Shown: positions 1-6,172 of the stretch, piece after piece
Numbering within the stretch: the first letter of the stretch is position 1
How the letters are laid out: every line of letters starts with the position of its first letter
From: Gemmatimonadota bacterium
Lineage (GTDB): Bacteria; Gemmatimonadota; Gemmatimonadetes; Gemmatimonadales; Gemmatimonadaceae
Assembly (NCBI GenBank): GCA_028287205.1
Contig: JAQBQC010000154.1
Span: 1-7,161, forward strand
DNA: 7,161 nucleotides
Reading direction: 5' to 3'
Program-made: the position numbers and the translations under genes
The notes under the pieces: model-generated
Told to the model about the DNA's origin: nothing
Database searches by the model: none
What the model saw: the letters and a program-made list of their open reading frames with translations, nothing else

Positions 1-765
1 CAGCGCCGGTTTCTTCTTCTCCAGATCCGGCTCGCTCGGCAGCACCTGCCACTCGAACTCGAGTCGCGCGTGAGGCGCGAGACGGAACTCCCAGCGGGCG
101 CCGTGAGCATCGAGCGAGGTGGGCGGCGTGGCGAAGCAGACGGTGCTCCGCAGATACTCGCCGTCGCGGCCTTCGTAGGCGAAGACGAGCGTGTCGCTCG
201 TGATCTCGGGGGAGTAGAACCGGCCGCGCGCGGGGCGCTTCCAGCCGCGGACCTCGAAGATGTCGGCGAAGTCCGCGCCGAGCGAAAGCTCGATCCAGAA
301 GTCGACTGGTACGCGGAGGTAGCTCGACACCGTGACTCGCTCGAAGAGTCGATCCTCGACGAGCAACTCGCGCCGGATGTGCGCGCAGTTCTTCGGATCC
401 CACGCATCACCCCCGAACGCACGATCCGAAATGGCAAGGTCGATCTGCGCGGCATAGGGACGCAGCCGCTGCGTGGAGAGCAGCGACGTCGGTCCCCCAG
501 CCACTCGAAGTGCGTAGTGGCTCAAGAAGCGCGTATCGTCGTGAAACATTCCGAGCGCGCAGTGCCCGGGAGGCGCGACATCGCCGTGCTGGTCGACGAG
601 CAGGAACACGTGATCGTGCTTCAACACGACGGCCTGCTCGACCATCACCGCGTGCGAGCAGTCGATCCTCGAATAACCGACCGCTTCCTCCATGGAGATG
701 GGGGACTGCGGATGCGATGACGTGCCCGCCGCACGACGGTCTGCTCCGGGAATGGAGGATGTCAT
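1..765 (-). CDS. Glycogen debranching enzyme-like protein (amylo-alpha-1,6-glucosidase family), N-terminal part
   Basis: This is an open frame of 255 codons that leaves the window at base 1, so the C-terminus is missing. What is visible matches the N-terminal beta-rich domain of bacterial amylo-alpha-1,6-glucosidase / glycogen debranching proteins. The key stretch is LKHDHVFLLVDQHGDV (residues 48-63) followed by GMFHDDTRFLSHYALRV (72-88), the family's 'G(L/M)(Y/F)xxDTRFLSxYxLR' signature. A second family-like motif, DFADIFEVRG, lies at 165-174. The (alpha/alpha)6 catalytic domain would lie beyond the window edge, so activity cannot be judged. By family, the enzyme would hydrolyse alpha-1,6 branch linkages in glycogen-like glucans in the cytoplasm, but some members act on other glycosides. 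The start is the ATG at 765-763, two bases after the stop of the upstream glycosyltransferase gene (TGA-GC-ATG). No strong ribosome binding site is present, which suggests translational coupling. A later ATG at codon 25 also lacks one. Family call is firm; substrate is inferred. Confidence 0.88.
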   Translation of the reverse strand, partial: MTSSIPGADRRAAGTSSHPQSPISMEEAVGYSRIDCSHAVMVEQAVVLKHDHVFLLVDQHGDVAPPGHCALGMFHDDTRFLSHYALRVAGGPTSLLSTQRLRPYAAQIDLAISDRAFGGDAWDPKNCAHIRRELLVEDRLFERVTVSSYLRVPVDFWIELSLGADFADIFEVRGWKRPARGRFYSPEITSDTLVFAYEGRDGEYLRSTVCFATPPTSLDAHGARWEFRLAPHARLEFEWQVLPSEPDLEKKKPAL

Positions 766-767
766 GC

Positions 768-1865
768 TCAGGCGATCCCGATCGGCACGAGGTGGAAGCG
801 GGTGTCGTACTGTGGAGCGCGCCGTGGAGCGTGCTCTCGAGCATGGGTCGCCATGCCGCGCGTATAGTACCGCTCGTAGTCGGCAGTCATTCGAGCGCGG
901 CTGAAGCGCTCGACGGCCCGTGTGCGGCAGCGGCGACGATCGAACGATTCCAGCGGGCCCCCGGCACGTATCACCGCCACCATCTCATCCGCGGTGTCGA
1001 CGATGAAGCCTGTGATCCCCTGGTCCACCAATTCCGGAACACTGCCACGCCGGAAGGCCACTACGGGACACCCGGAGAGCATGGCTTCGATGAGGATGAG
1101 ACCGAACGGCTCGTTCCAGGAAATGGGGGAGAGTAGCGCCCGAGCATCACGGAGAAGCGGCCGCTTTACGTCGAGGTCGATACTTCCGAGGTGCGTTACG
1201 TGAGGGTCTGTGAGTCGCGGTCGGAGCTCGCGCTCGGTGAATGCGCGATCGGGCGCATGCACTTCCCCGGCGATGCGGATCGGGACGCCCGCTCGGGCCG
1301 CGATTTCTATCGCGACATGAGGGCCCTTCTCCTCGGCGAAGCGTCCGACGAAGCACACGTAGTCCTGCGGACAAACGGACAATGCGTAAGCCGACGAATC
1401 GAGCGCGTGATGGATGACGGTCACGTGCGGCAACGGAATTTCGCGACTCGCCTGGTCGGCCGAGATTGCGGCGTAAAAGGCGTGAGGGAAATGGCGATAG
1501 AATGCGGAGAGCGATTCGTCATGCGGGTGGTGCAGCGTGTACACGAGGGGGAGATCCGGCACCAGCCGCGTCATGGCGAGTGCAACGGCGGAATGCACGT
1601 GCACCACGTCGAAGCGGCCATCTCTGACCTGGCGCAACGCCCACGACACGTGATTGAGGTCGGTGAGAGTGTTGGGCGGCCACTGCGCAGTTGGGTATAG
1701 CGAGCGAAGCTCAGCTGATGTCCGCGAGTCCCCCGTCGCGAAGAGCGTGACCACATGTCCTCGCGCATACAGCTCCTCCACCAGCTCGTGCACGACGAGC
1801 TCCGTTCCACCATAGCCGCGTGGCGGAACAGAGATGAACGGTGTGGAGATCATGGCTACCCGCAT
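768..1865 (-). CDS. Glycosyltransferase, GT-B fold, family 4 type
   Basis: A 365-residue retaining GT4-like glycosyltransferase that would move a sugar from a nucleotide-sugar donor to an unidentified acceptor at the cytoplasm or inner membrane face. Visible features in order: N-terminal MRVAMISTPF beta strand with the glycine-rich acceptor-side motif PPRGYGGTE (14-22); DVVHVHS (86-92); start of the donor domain at YVCFVGRFAEEKG (169-181); and the EX7E motif EPFGLILIE (252-260), followed by GCPVVAFRRGSVPELV (265-280), which binds the nucleotide sugar. The length is normal for the family. I chose the ATG at 1865-1863 because it begins the canonical first strand and has GAGG 8 nt upstream. The same frame stays open to an ATG at 2042, but that adds 59 mostly Arg/Pro residues and fully overlaps the phosphoribosyltransferase remnant. 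The residues after about 335 are a non-conserved basic tail. It is the first intact gene of an operon with the debranching enzyme, so a role in alpha-glucan or trehalose/maltoside-type metabolism is plausible but unproven. Confidence 0.9.
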   Translation of the reverse strand: MRVAMISTPFISVPPRGYGGTELVVHELVEELYARGHVVTLFATGDSRTSAELRSLYPTAQWPPNTLTDLNHVSWALRQVRDGRFDVVHVHSAVALAMTRLVPDLPLVYTLHHPHDESLSAFYRHFPHAFYAAISADQASREIPLPHVTVIHHALDSSAYALSVCPQDYVCFVGRFAEEKGPHVAIEIAARAGVPIRIAGEVHAPDRAFTERELRPRLTDPHVTHLGSIDLDVKRPLLRDARALLSPISWNEPFGLILIEAMLSGCPVVAFRRGSVPELVDQGITGFIVDTADEMVAVIRAGGPLESFDRRRCRTRAVERFSRARMTADYERYYTRGMATHAREHAPRRAPQYDTRFHLVPIGIA

Positions 1866-2014
1866 GGCGCGCGCCTCGACGCTGCGTCGGCGAACGCTAC
1901 GATCGCGCCGCGGCGCGGCAGTGCGAAGATCGGAGCGTCCGAGCGGTTGGCGTACTCGCGGAGCTTGGTCGCCAGTCGGCCGACGTCGGTTCGGTTTCGG
2001 TGGTGCGTTGCCAT
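1856..2014 (-). pseudogene. N-terminal remnant of a phosphoribosyltransferase (PRTase-like)
   Basis: This frame encodes 52 residues from the ATG at 2014-2012 and stops (TAG, 1858-1856) inside the glycosyltransferase start. It reads like the first 50 residues of the soil-bacterial phosphoribosyltransferase family, which typically begins 'F.DR..AGR.LA..L..Y..R.D..VLALPRGG.PVA.EVA..LGAPLD'. Here I see NRTDVGRLATKLREYANRSD followed by FALPRRGAIVAF and then AASRRAPCG, in the same order and spacing. The PRPP-binding loop and the rest of the roughly 210-residue protein are absent, and the second glycine of the usual PRGG is replaced (PRRG), so the product cannot be an active transferase. Third codon positions are strongly G/C, as in a once-coding frame. 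No good ribosome binding site precedes either this ATG or the in-frame ATG at 2071. It could still be translated as a short leader coupled to the glycosyltransferase by the 10-nt overlap. The homology is recalled from family knowledge, not searched. Confidence 0.6.
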
Positions 2015-2151
2015 CGATCGGGGGCATGGTCGCGAGGGACACCGGGCTCGCGCGATCTGCTGAGTCGTCATCCCCCGCGCGGGCCTGCGGCGTGGCGTGT
2101 CAGTTGAGGGAGCAAATTGTCAGCCGCAATGCAAGTGCGAGACGAAGCCGA

Positions 2152-2180
2152 CCGTCACAACCTGTTAACCCGCTTACAAT
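2152..2180 (+). promoter_or_regulatory. Candidate housekeeping-type promoter for the TonB-dependent receptor
   Basis: TACAAT at 2175-2180 is a near-consensus -10 hexamer. A weak -35, CCGTCA, sits exactly 17 bases upstream at 2152-2157. Transcription would start near 2187 and leave a leader of about 210 nt before the receptor ATG. GTCACAA at 2154-2160 partly resembles the CTGTCACAAA of the duplicated element further right, but the matching downstream block is missing, so I do not count it as a third copy. The -35 match is poor, so this is only a candidate. Confidence 0.35.
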
Positions 2181-2222
2181 CTGTCGCACGGCCGCAGTCT
2201 CGCTGAAGGAGAGTAGCCAGCG

Positions 2223-2378
2223 TTGCGATATCAACGGCTGAAAGTGATGCACGACCAGGAGGCGCACTGGCGTCGCGTGTTTCACGATGCTAAGAATTTC
2301 GTAGTGACCCCTCCCCGCGATCGCCGCACTGCCGCAGCGGTGATCGCGTGGTCACCCGCCTCTGCACGCCCTGCCTGA
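2223..2378 (+). CDS. Possible 51-residue leader ORF, unrecognised
   Basis: This short ORF would start at TTG 2223, with AAGGAG 11 nt upstream at 2206-2211, or at ATG 2247 (43 residues). It ends at 2376-2378, 19 bases before the receptor start. The predicted peptide, containing DQEAHWRRVFHDAKNFVV, is not one I recognise. It has no obvious signal peptide or membrane segment and ends in a low-complexity Ala/Pro/Ser tail. Third codon positions are less G/C-biased than in the neighbouring genes, which argues against a conserved gene. The good Shine-Dalgarno-like sequence is the main reason to list it. It may instead be untranslated leader. Confidence 0.22.
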   Translation: MRYQRLKVMHDQEAHWRRVFHDAKNFVVTPPRDRRTAAAVIAWSPASARPA

Positions 2379-2397
2379 TCGAGGAGAGTGACATCGC

Positions 2398-4698
2398 ATG
2401 CTCGCGCTGTTGCTGGCCATGATGCTCGGTCCCGCGAACAGCACCACGCTCGTCCGCGGAACGGTACGCGCGAGCGACGACGGAACGCCCCTGGCCGCTG
2501 CCCTCGTAGAAGTAGTGGGCGAGGTCTCGAGAGTCCGCACCGACTCCGCAGGCGTCTACGCACTGCAGCTCGCCGGCGCCGGCACGTTTCATCTGCGAGT
2601 CTCGCGTCTGGGATATGTTCCTCGTACGCTCGACGTGGTGGTTGGCTCCGCGCCCCTGAGTGTCGACGTGGTGCTCACGCCGCAGCCGTATCCGCTTTCC
2701 GAGCTCACGGTTCGCTCCACCGCGAAATGGCCCGCCACCGGCAGCGACCGCGATCCCATCTGGGCGGAGCCCGGTCTTCGCGCGATCAGCGGTAGCGATC
2801 TCCACGCGAATCCTGCGTTGGCGTCTGCGGATGTTCTTCAATCGCTCGCCGCACTCGGAAACGTCGGCGCCGTACCTGAGCTCATGTCGACGCTGCACGT
2901 GCGCGGCGGCTCCTCGGACCAGAACCTCGTGATGGTGGATGGCATTCCCGTCTACAATCTCTATCACGGCGGCGGGACGCTCACCGCGATCAATCCCGAC
3001 GCGGTGAGCTCGGCCACATTGCACGGGGCCGTGCCGGCGCCGCAGTTCGGCGGGGCGCTGTCGAGCGTGGTGGAGATGCGCACCGATGACTCGCGTCCAT
3101 CGCGGCTCACTGCGAGCGGCGCGATGGATCAGAGCGGAATTCGGCAAACGGTCGCCGCGCCACTCCCGTGGAGCGGCGGCTCGCTGCTCCTGTCGGCGCG
3201 ACGCAGCCTCAGTGAGCTCTATCCCGTGGGCGACGGCCAGCCGAGGAGCACGGCGTACGCGGACGCATTGGGAAAAGCGACGGTGCGTCTGGGACGCGGT
3301 CATCTCGAGCTTCTTGCGCTCGGGAGCTCGGACCGGCTGGCGTTCGAGTCGCTCGTGGTCCATCAGTCGTCGACCGCCATCGATAATCAGTGGCCGGCTC
3401 CCCCATCCGCGCAGAATAAATTTCAATGGTCGACGGGCACGCAGGGTATCGTCTGGAGTGTCGATGACAGCACGCAACGATGGCAATTGCGCGCGTGGCA
3501 CAGCTCATTCGCAGGTACCAGCACGTGGGCCCGCACGTCCAGCCCGATTCGCCTGACGAACGACTGGTCGAGCGCAGGCGTCGGCGGCCTCACCTCGTGG
3601 ACGTGGAGCGGTACCGACTTCATGGCGGGCGCGGATGCGGAGCGGATTCATGACGGCTATCGCATCGCTGCGGACCCACTCACGCCGCTCGACACATCAC
3701 AAACGGTGTTCGCGATGAGCACGCAAGTGCCGCTGGTGTCCGTGTTCGTTCAGGCGCGCCGCGAGCTCGCGCGCCGGTGGACGCTCGTCGCCGGAGCTCG
3801 GCAGCCAGTGGGCGGCTCGTCGTGGCGTCTCGTCGAGCCGCGCGTCGCGATGCAATTCCGCGCATCCTCACGCCTCCTTCTCTCCGCGGGATTCGCGCGA
3901 ATGCACCAGCAATCGCAGTCTCTTCGCAACGAGGAGTCGTTGCTCGACGGCATCGTCGGCGTGTCGCTTCCCGTCACGGCCTCTCGAGGCGGAGCGCCGG
4001 TGGGGCGCTCGGACCAGTTGGCCCTCTCAGCGGATGCACGGTTTGGCGGCGTGAATCTCCAACTCGACGGTTATGCGCGCAAGCTGGACGGTCTGTTGCT
4101 CGTGGCGCCCGCGACTGCTCAACCGTTTGGCGTGGGCGCGTACGAGATCGGAAGCGGGCTCGCGAGAGGAGTGGGCATCTCGGCCACCCATCACGGGGAG
4201 CACCTGGTGTGGAGCGTGGGCTACTCGATGGAGAACACCACGCGCCGCTCCGGACCGACGAGCTACGACCCGATGTTCGGCATCAGTCGCACGTTGAGTG
4301 CATCGGCCGGATTGCGCGTAGATCCGCAGACGACCCTTCGCATCGCGGGATGGGGAGCTTCCGGACGCCCTTCGAGTGTGGGCCTTGGTGCGTTCGACTG
4401 GACTCCGTCGCCGATGTTGCACGGCGCGGGAAACCTCGCCGGCAGTCCGCAACAGCTGGCCGGCGCGCTTGGCGGCGCACGCCTTCCCGCGTACTGGCGT
4501 GTCGATGTCGGAGTTCGGCACGAGTGGCGGCCGACGCTGCTCGCACCGGACGGAATGGTGGCGGCGTCGCTTGGCGTCATCAACGTGTTCGATCGCACCA
4601 ACACTGCGGCGCTCGTTCAGGCGACAGCTGGTGCGAGCCGCCAGGCGATCGGTCTCGCGCCCCGCTCGCTGGTGCTGGGACTGGAGTGGCGCTACTGA
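2398..4698 (+). CDS. TonB-dependent outer-membrane receptor with carboxypeptidase-regulatory-like N-terminal domain
   Basis: A 766-residue outer-membrane beta-barrel transporter that would import an unidentified ligand using TonB-transmitted energy. Residues 1 to about 16 form a short hydrophobic signal peptide. Residues 18-95 are a beta-sandwich of the carboxypeptidase-regulatory-like type (LVRGTVRASDDGTPLAAALV, then TDSAGVYAL, then LGYVPRTLDVVV). LSELTV at 100-105 sits where a TonB-box-like strand is usual. The plug domain spans about 128-230 and carries the hallmark VRGGSSDQNLVMVDGIPVYN (168-187), then ATLHGAVPAPQFGGALSSVVEMR. The remainder is barrel, ending in the family-typical terminal strand SLVLGLEWRY with a C-terminal aromatic residue. 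Total length is near the low end for receptors with this extra domain, and the barrel looks complete. The start is fixed by an in-frame stop at 2389 and GAGGAG at 2381-2386. There is no STN (FecA-type signalling) domain, so direct signalling to the downstream sigma factor is not predicted. The ligand cannot be told from sequence. Confidence 0.9.
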   Translation: MLALLLAMMLGPANSTTLVRGTVRASDDGTPLAAALVEVVGEVSRVRTDSAGVYALQLAGAGTFHLRVSRLGYVPRTLDVVVGSAPLSVDVVLTPQPYPLSELTVRSTAKWPATGSDRDPIWAEPGLRAISGSDLHANPALASADVLQSLAALGNVGAVPELMSTLHVRGGSSDQNLVMVDGIPVYNLYHGGGTLTAINPDAVSSATLHGAVPAPQFGGALSSVVEMRTDDSRPSRLTASGAMDQSGIRQTVAAPLPWSGGSLLLSARRSLSELYPVGDGQPRSTAYADALGKATVRLGRGHLELLALGSSDRLAFESLVVHQSSTAIDNQWPAPPSAQNKFQWSTGTQGIVWSVDDSTQRWQLRAWHSSFAGTSTWARTSSPIRLTNDWSSAGVGGLTSWTWSGTDFMAGADAERIHDGYRIAADPLTPLDTSQTVFAMSTQVPLVSVFVQARRELARRWTLVAGARQPVGGSSWRLVEPRVAMQFRASSRLLLSAGFARMHQQSQSLRNEESLLDGIVGVSLPVTASRGGAPVGRSDQLALSADARFGGVNLQLDGYARKLDGLLLVAPATAQPFGVGAYEIGSGLARGVGISATHHGEHLVWSVGYSMENTTRRSGPTSYDPMFGISRTLSASAGLRVDPQTTLRIAGWGASGRPSSVGLGAFDWTPSPMLHGAGNLAGSPQQLAGALGGARLPAYWRVDVGVRHEWRPTLLAPDGMVAASLGVINVFDRTNTAALVQATAGASRQAIGLAPRSLVLGLEWRY

Positions 4699-4728
4699 CG
4701 AGCGGGGAATTCTCGCGCGCCGTTCGAT

Positions 4729-4791
4729 CTGTCACAAAGCTGGATGCTGGCGCGCTCAATTCTCGTCGAGCGCGCCGATCGAAGGTATCGG
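4729..4791 (+). promoter_or_regulatory. Duplicated element, copy 1: probable autoregulated ECF promoter before the sigma gene
   Basis: CTGTCACAAA (4729-4738) is followed after 13 bases by a 40-bp block starting GCGCTCAAT at 4752. The same arrangement recurs at 6111-6172: the decamer is identical and the block matches at 33 of 40 bases. A -35 box TGTCACA and a -10 near CGCTCAAT, 16 bases apart, fit the general architecture of ECF promoters; TGTCACA is the published -35 of ECF41-type promoters, whose -10 is CGTC. Within the block lies a perfect 9-bp inverted repeat, GGCGCGCTC (4749-4757) and GAGCGCGCC (4768-4776), separated by 10 bases. The position 100 bp before the sigma ATG suggests autoregulation. 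Promoter function is inferred. Confidence 0.6.
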
Positions 4792-4833
4792 GCAAATCGC
4801 GCGGCCAGACGGGCCCGAGGACATCGCACCTCC

Positions 4834-5340
4834 ATGAGCGAATCACCGTTCGAGGGCGATTTTCGAGCAGCGTTCGCGACGCGGTTTCCCGAGCTGATCC
4901 GGTATCTGCACCGGCTGTCCGGCGACGCGGCGCTCGCTTCGGATATCGCGCAGGAGACATTCGTGAGACTGTACCAGCGGGGCGAGATGCCGGCCGACGC
5001 ACGCGCGTGGCTGGTAACGGTGGCGCATAATCTCTTTCGGGATGAGTGCCGGCGCGCGACCCGCCGCCGCAGCCTGCTGGCCAGGCGCGATCCGGCCTAC
5101 ACGCTGGCAGATGCGCCTCCCGCTCCCGACGCAGCGCTGGAAAGCGATGAGCGCCAACGTGCGGTGCGCGCCGCGCTGGACCAGCTCTCGGAGCGTGACC
5201 GGCAATTGCTGCTGCTGCGACACGAAGGCTACAGCTACCGCGAGCTGGCGACGGTATTGAGTCTGGTCGAAAGCAGCGTCGGTACGTTGCTCGCGCGAGC
5301 ACGAATCGCCTTCCGTCGTGCACTGGAGGAGAAGCCATGA
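4834..5340 (+). CDS. ECF-family RNA polymerase sigma factor (sigma-70 family, group 4)
   Basis: A 168-residue ECF sigma factor that would direct RNA polymerase to a small stress or envelope regulon while held by the anti-sigma factor encoded next. Sigma region 2 spans about residues 14-78, with the signature GDAALASDIAQETFVRLYQ (30-48) and the DNA-melting/-10 part ARAWLVTVAHNLFRDECRR (56-74). A variable linker follows (80-105). Region 4 lies at 112-163, with LSERDRQLLLLRHEGYSYRE (118-137) and the helix-turn-helix ESSVGTLLARARIAFRRAL (146-164) that reads the -35 box. No C-terminal SnoaL-like extension is present, so it is not an ECF41-type protein despite the TGTCACA box. I chose ATG 4834, directly before the conserved N-terminal helix; GAGG at 4817-4820 is 13 nt away, which is long. 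The frame is open upstream to ATG 4744, but that lies inside the duplicated element. Its stop overlaps the anti-sigma start (ATGA). Confidence 0.93.
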   Translation: MSESPFEGDFRAAFATRFPELIRYLHRLSGDAALASDIAQETFVRLYQRGEMPADARAWLVTVAHNLFRDECRRATRRRSLLARRDPAYTLADAPPAPDAALESDERQRAVRAALDQLSERDRQLLLLRHEGYSYRELATVLSLVESSVGTLLARARIAFRRALEEKP

Positions 5341-6131
5341 TGCACCCCTCCACGATGGACCTGCAGGCATTGGCCGACGGCGAGCCGCTCGGCGCGCGCG
5401 AGAGCGATGTGCTGGCCCACGTGCGCAGCTGCGCGGAGTGCCAGCATAGCATCGCGGAAATGCGCGCCGCGCACGAACGCGACGAAGAGCTTCTGAGCCT
5501 CATCGATCGCAGACTTCCGACGGCGAGCGTGAATGCCGTGATCGCACGCGCCGCCGCCAGGAGAGGCACGCGCGGGATCCGCGGTGCGATCGCAGCCGGA
5601 ATCGGCATCCTCATTGTGAGTGCAGCCGCAGTCGCCGCTGTTCCGGGCTCTCCGGTGCGTGCGTACGTCGAGCATCTGTTCGCTCACACGAGGGACTCCG
5701 CGGCCACCATCCCGCATCCCGTCACGCAGGCTCCGATCGCTCCACGCGAGACTCCCAATGTCGGCGTGTCGTTTCCCGCAGGCTCTCGCGTGGAGATCGT
5801 GTTTTCGCGTGCAGGCGTGCAGGGTCGAGTCCGTGTCACGGTCGTGGACACGCCCATGGTGCGCGTGACCAATCATGGCGGCACCGCGGCGTATCGGCTG
5901 ACGCTCCACGGCGTCACCATCGACAGCGTCGGCTCGAATGCCACGTTCGAGGTGATGCTCCCTTCCACGGTAGGCCGCGCAATCGTGCGCATCGATGGGC
6001 GCACCGTCTTCACCAAGAACGGCACACGCATCCGCACGACCGGCGCACTCGACAGCACGGGAGCCTACGTCATCCCGTTGGGTGCTACCCGTTTGCCAGT
6101 CGATCGAGACCTGTCACAAAATCGAATCTGA
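5337..6131 (+). CDS. Membrane-anchored zinc-finger anti-sigma factor
   Basis: A 264-residue protein that should bind and silence the sigma factor just upstream. The N-terminal cytoplasmic domain (1 to about 60) has the anti-sigma zinc-finger pattern HVRSCAEC, with His28, Cys32 and Cys35 in HxxxCxxC spacing; LQALADGEPLGARESDVLAH just before it is typical of the family. A single hydrophobic span follows at about 82-102 (AGIGILIVSAAAVAAV), with basic residues before it (RRGTRGIRG), giving a cytoplasmic N-terminus. Residues 103-264 would be extracytoplasmic, rich in beta strands, and not recognised; VRVTVVDTPMVRVTNHGG is vaguely like adhesin-type repeat folds. The gene overlaps the sigma stop by 4 nt. 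GGAGGAG at 5325-5331 can serve ATG 5337 or ATG 5340 (second Met), so the exact start is ambiguous by one codon. The last seven codons and the stop lie inside copy 2 of the duplicated promoter element. Confidence 0.9.
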   Translation: MMHPSTMDLQALADGEPLGARESDVLAHVRSCAECQHSIAEMRAAHERDEELLSLIDRRLPTASVNAVIARAAARRGTRGIRGAIAAGIGILIVSAAAVAAVPGSPVRAYVEHLFAHTRDSAATIPHPVTQAPIAPRETPNVGVSFPAGSRVEIVFSRAGVQGRVRVTVVDTPMVRVTNHGGTAAYRLTLHGVTIDSVGSNATFEVMLPSTVGRAIVRIDGRTVFTKNGTRIRTTGALDSTGAYVIPLGATRLPVDRDLSQNRI

Positions 6132-6172
6132 TGCGCTCAATCCTCGCCGAGCGCGCTGATGAGAGGCATCGG
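6111..6172 (+). promoter_or_regulatory. Duplicated element, copy 2: probable ECF promoter before the lipoprotein gene
   Basis: CTGTCACAAA (6111-6120) and, 12 bases later, the 40-bp block from GCGCTCAAT at 6133 match copy 1. The -35-like TGTCACA lies inside the anti-sigma coding region, and the -10-like CGCTCAAT begins just past its stop codon at 6129-6131. The spacer is one base shorter than in copy 1 (15 versus 16 between TGTCACA and CGCTC). The inverted repeat is retained but shorter: GCGCTC (6133-6138) and GAGCGC (6149-6154) with the same 10-base gap, plus one possible T-G pair outside. Transcription from here would give the lipoprotein mRNA a leader of roughly 65 nt. Confidence 0.6.

Larger units (their letters stand above)
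2015..2397. other. Divergent intergenic region
   Basis: About 380 bases separate the leftward phosphoribosyltransferase remnant/glycosyltransferase operon from the rightward TonB-dependent receptor gene. Bases about 2100-2300 are visibly richer in A/T than the flanking genes, as expected for a promoter region. It contains the rightward promoter candidate at 2152-2180, a GTTAAC palindrome at 2164-2169, a CCCGCGCGGG palindrome around 2075-2084, and the doubtful short ORF at 2223-2378. I looked for a leftward promoter for the glycosyltransferase operon and found no pair of hexamers with good spacing. No riboswitch-like pattern, including a cobalamin box, was recognised upstream of the receptor. 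Confidence 0.6.

Noticed and set aside
70..720. 216-codon plus-strand ORF at the left edge
   Set aside because: Antisense to the debranching-enzyme N-terminus, whose DTRFLS signature is unambiguous.
1866..2042. 59-residue N-terminal extension of the glycosyltransferase to an ATG at 2042
   Set aside because: The extension is Arg/Pro-rich without family similarity, overlaps the phosphoribosyltransferase remnant in another frame, and the ATG at 1865 has GAGG 8 nt upstream and begins the canonical first strand.
2152..2180. Third copy of the duplicated ECF element upstream of the receptor (GTCACAA then GCTTACAAT)
   Set aside because: Only seven bases of the decamer match, spacing is shorter by two to three bases, and the 40-bp block is absent; better read as a housekeeping-type -10.
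2290..3501. 403-codon minus-strand ORF opposite the receptor gene
   Set aside because: Antisense to a clear receptor plug and barrel; composition is Arg/Ala/His-rich and shows no domain. Typical GC-rich shadow frame.
3777..5030. 417-codon plus-strand ORF spanning the receptor end and sigma start
   Set aside because: Overlaps two well-supported genes in a different frame and is extremely Arg/Ser-rich with no recognisable motif.
4580..5614. 344-codon minus-strand ORF opposite sigma and anti-sigma genes
   Set aside because: Lies antisense to two genes with firm domain evidence; low-complexity Arg/Ala/Pro composition.
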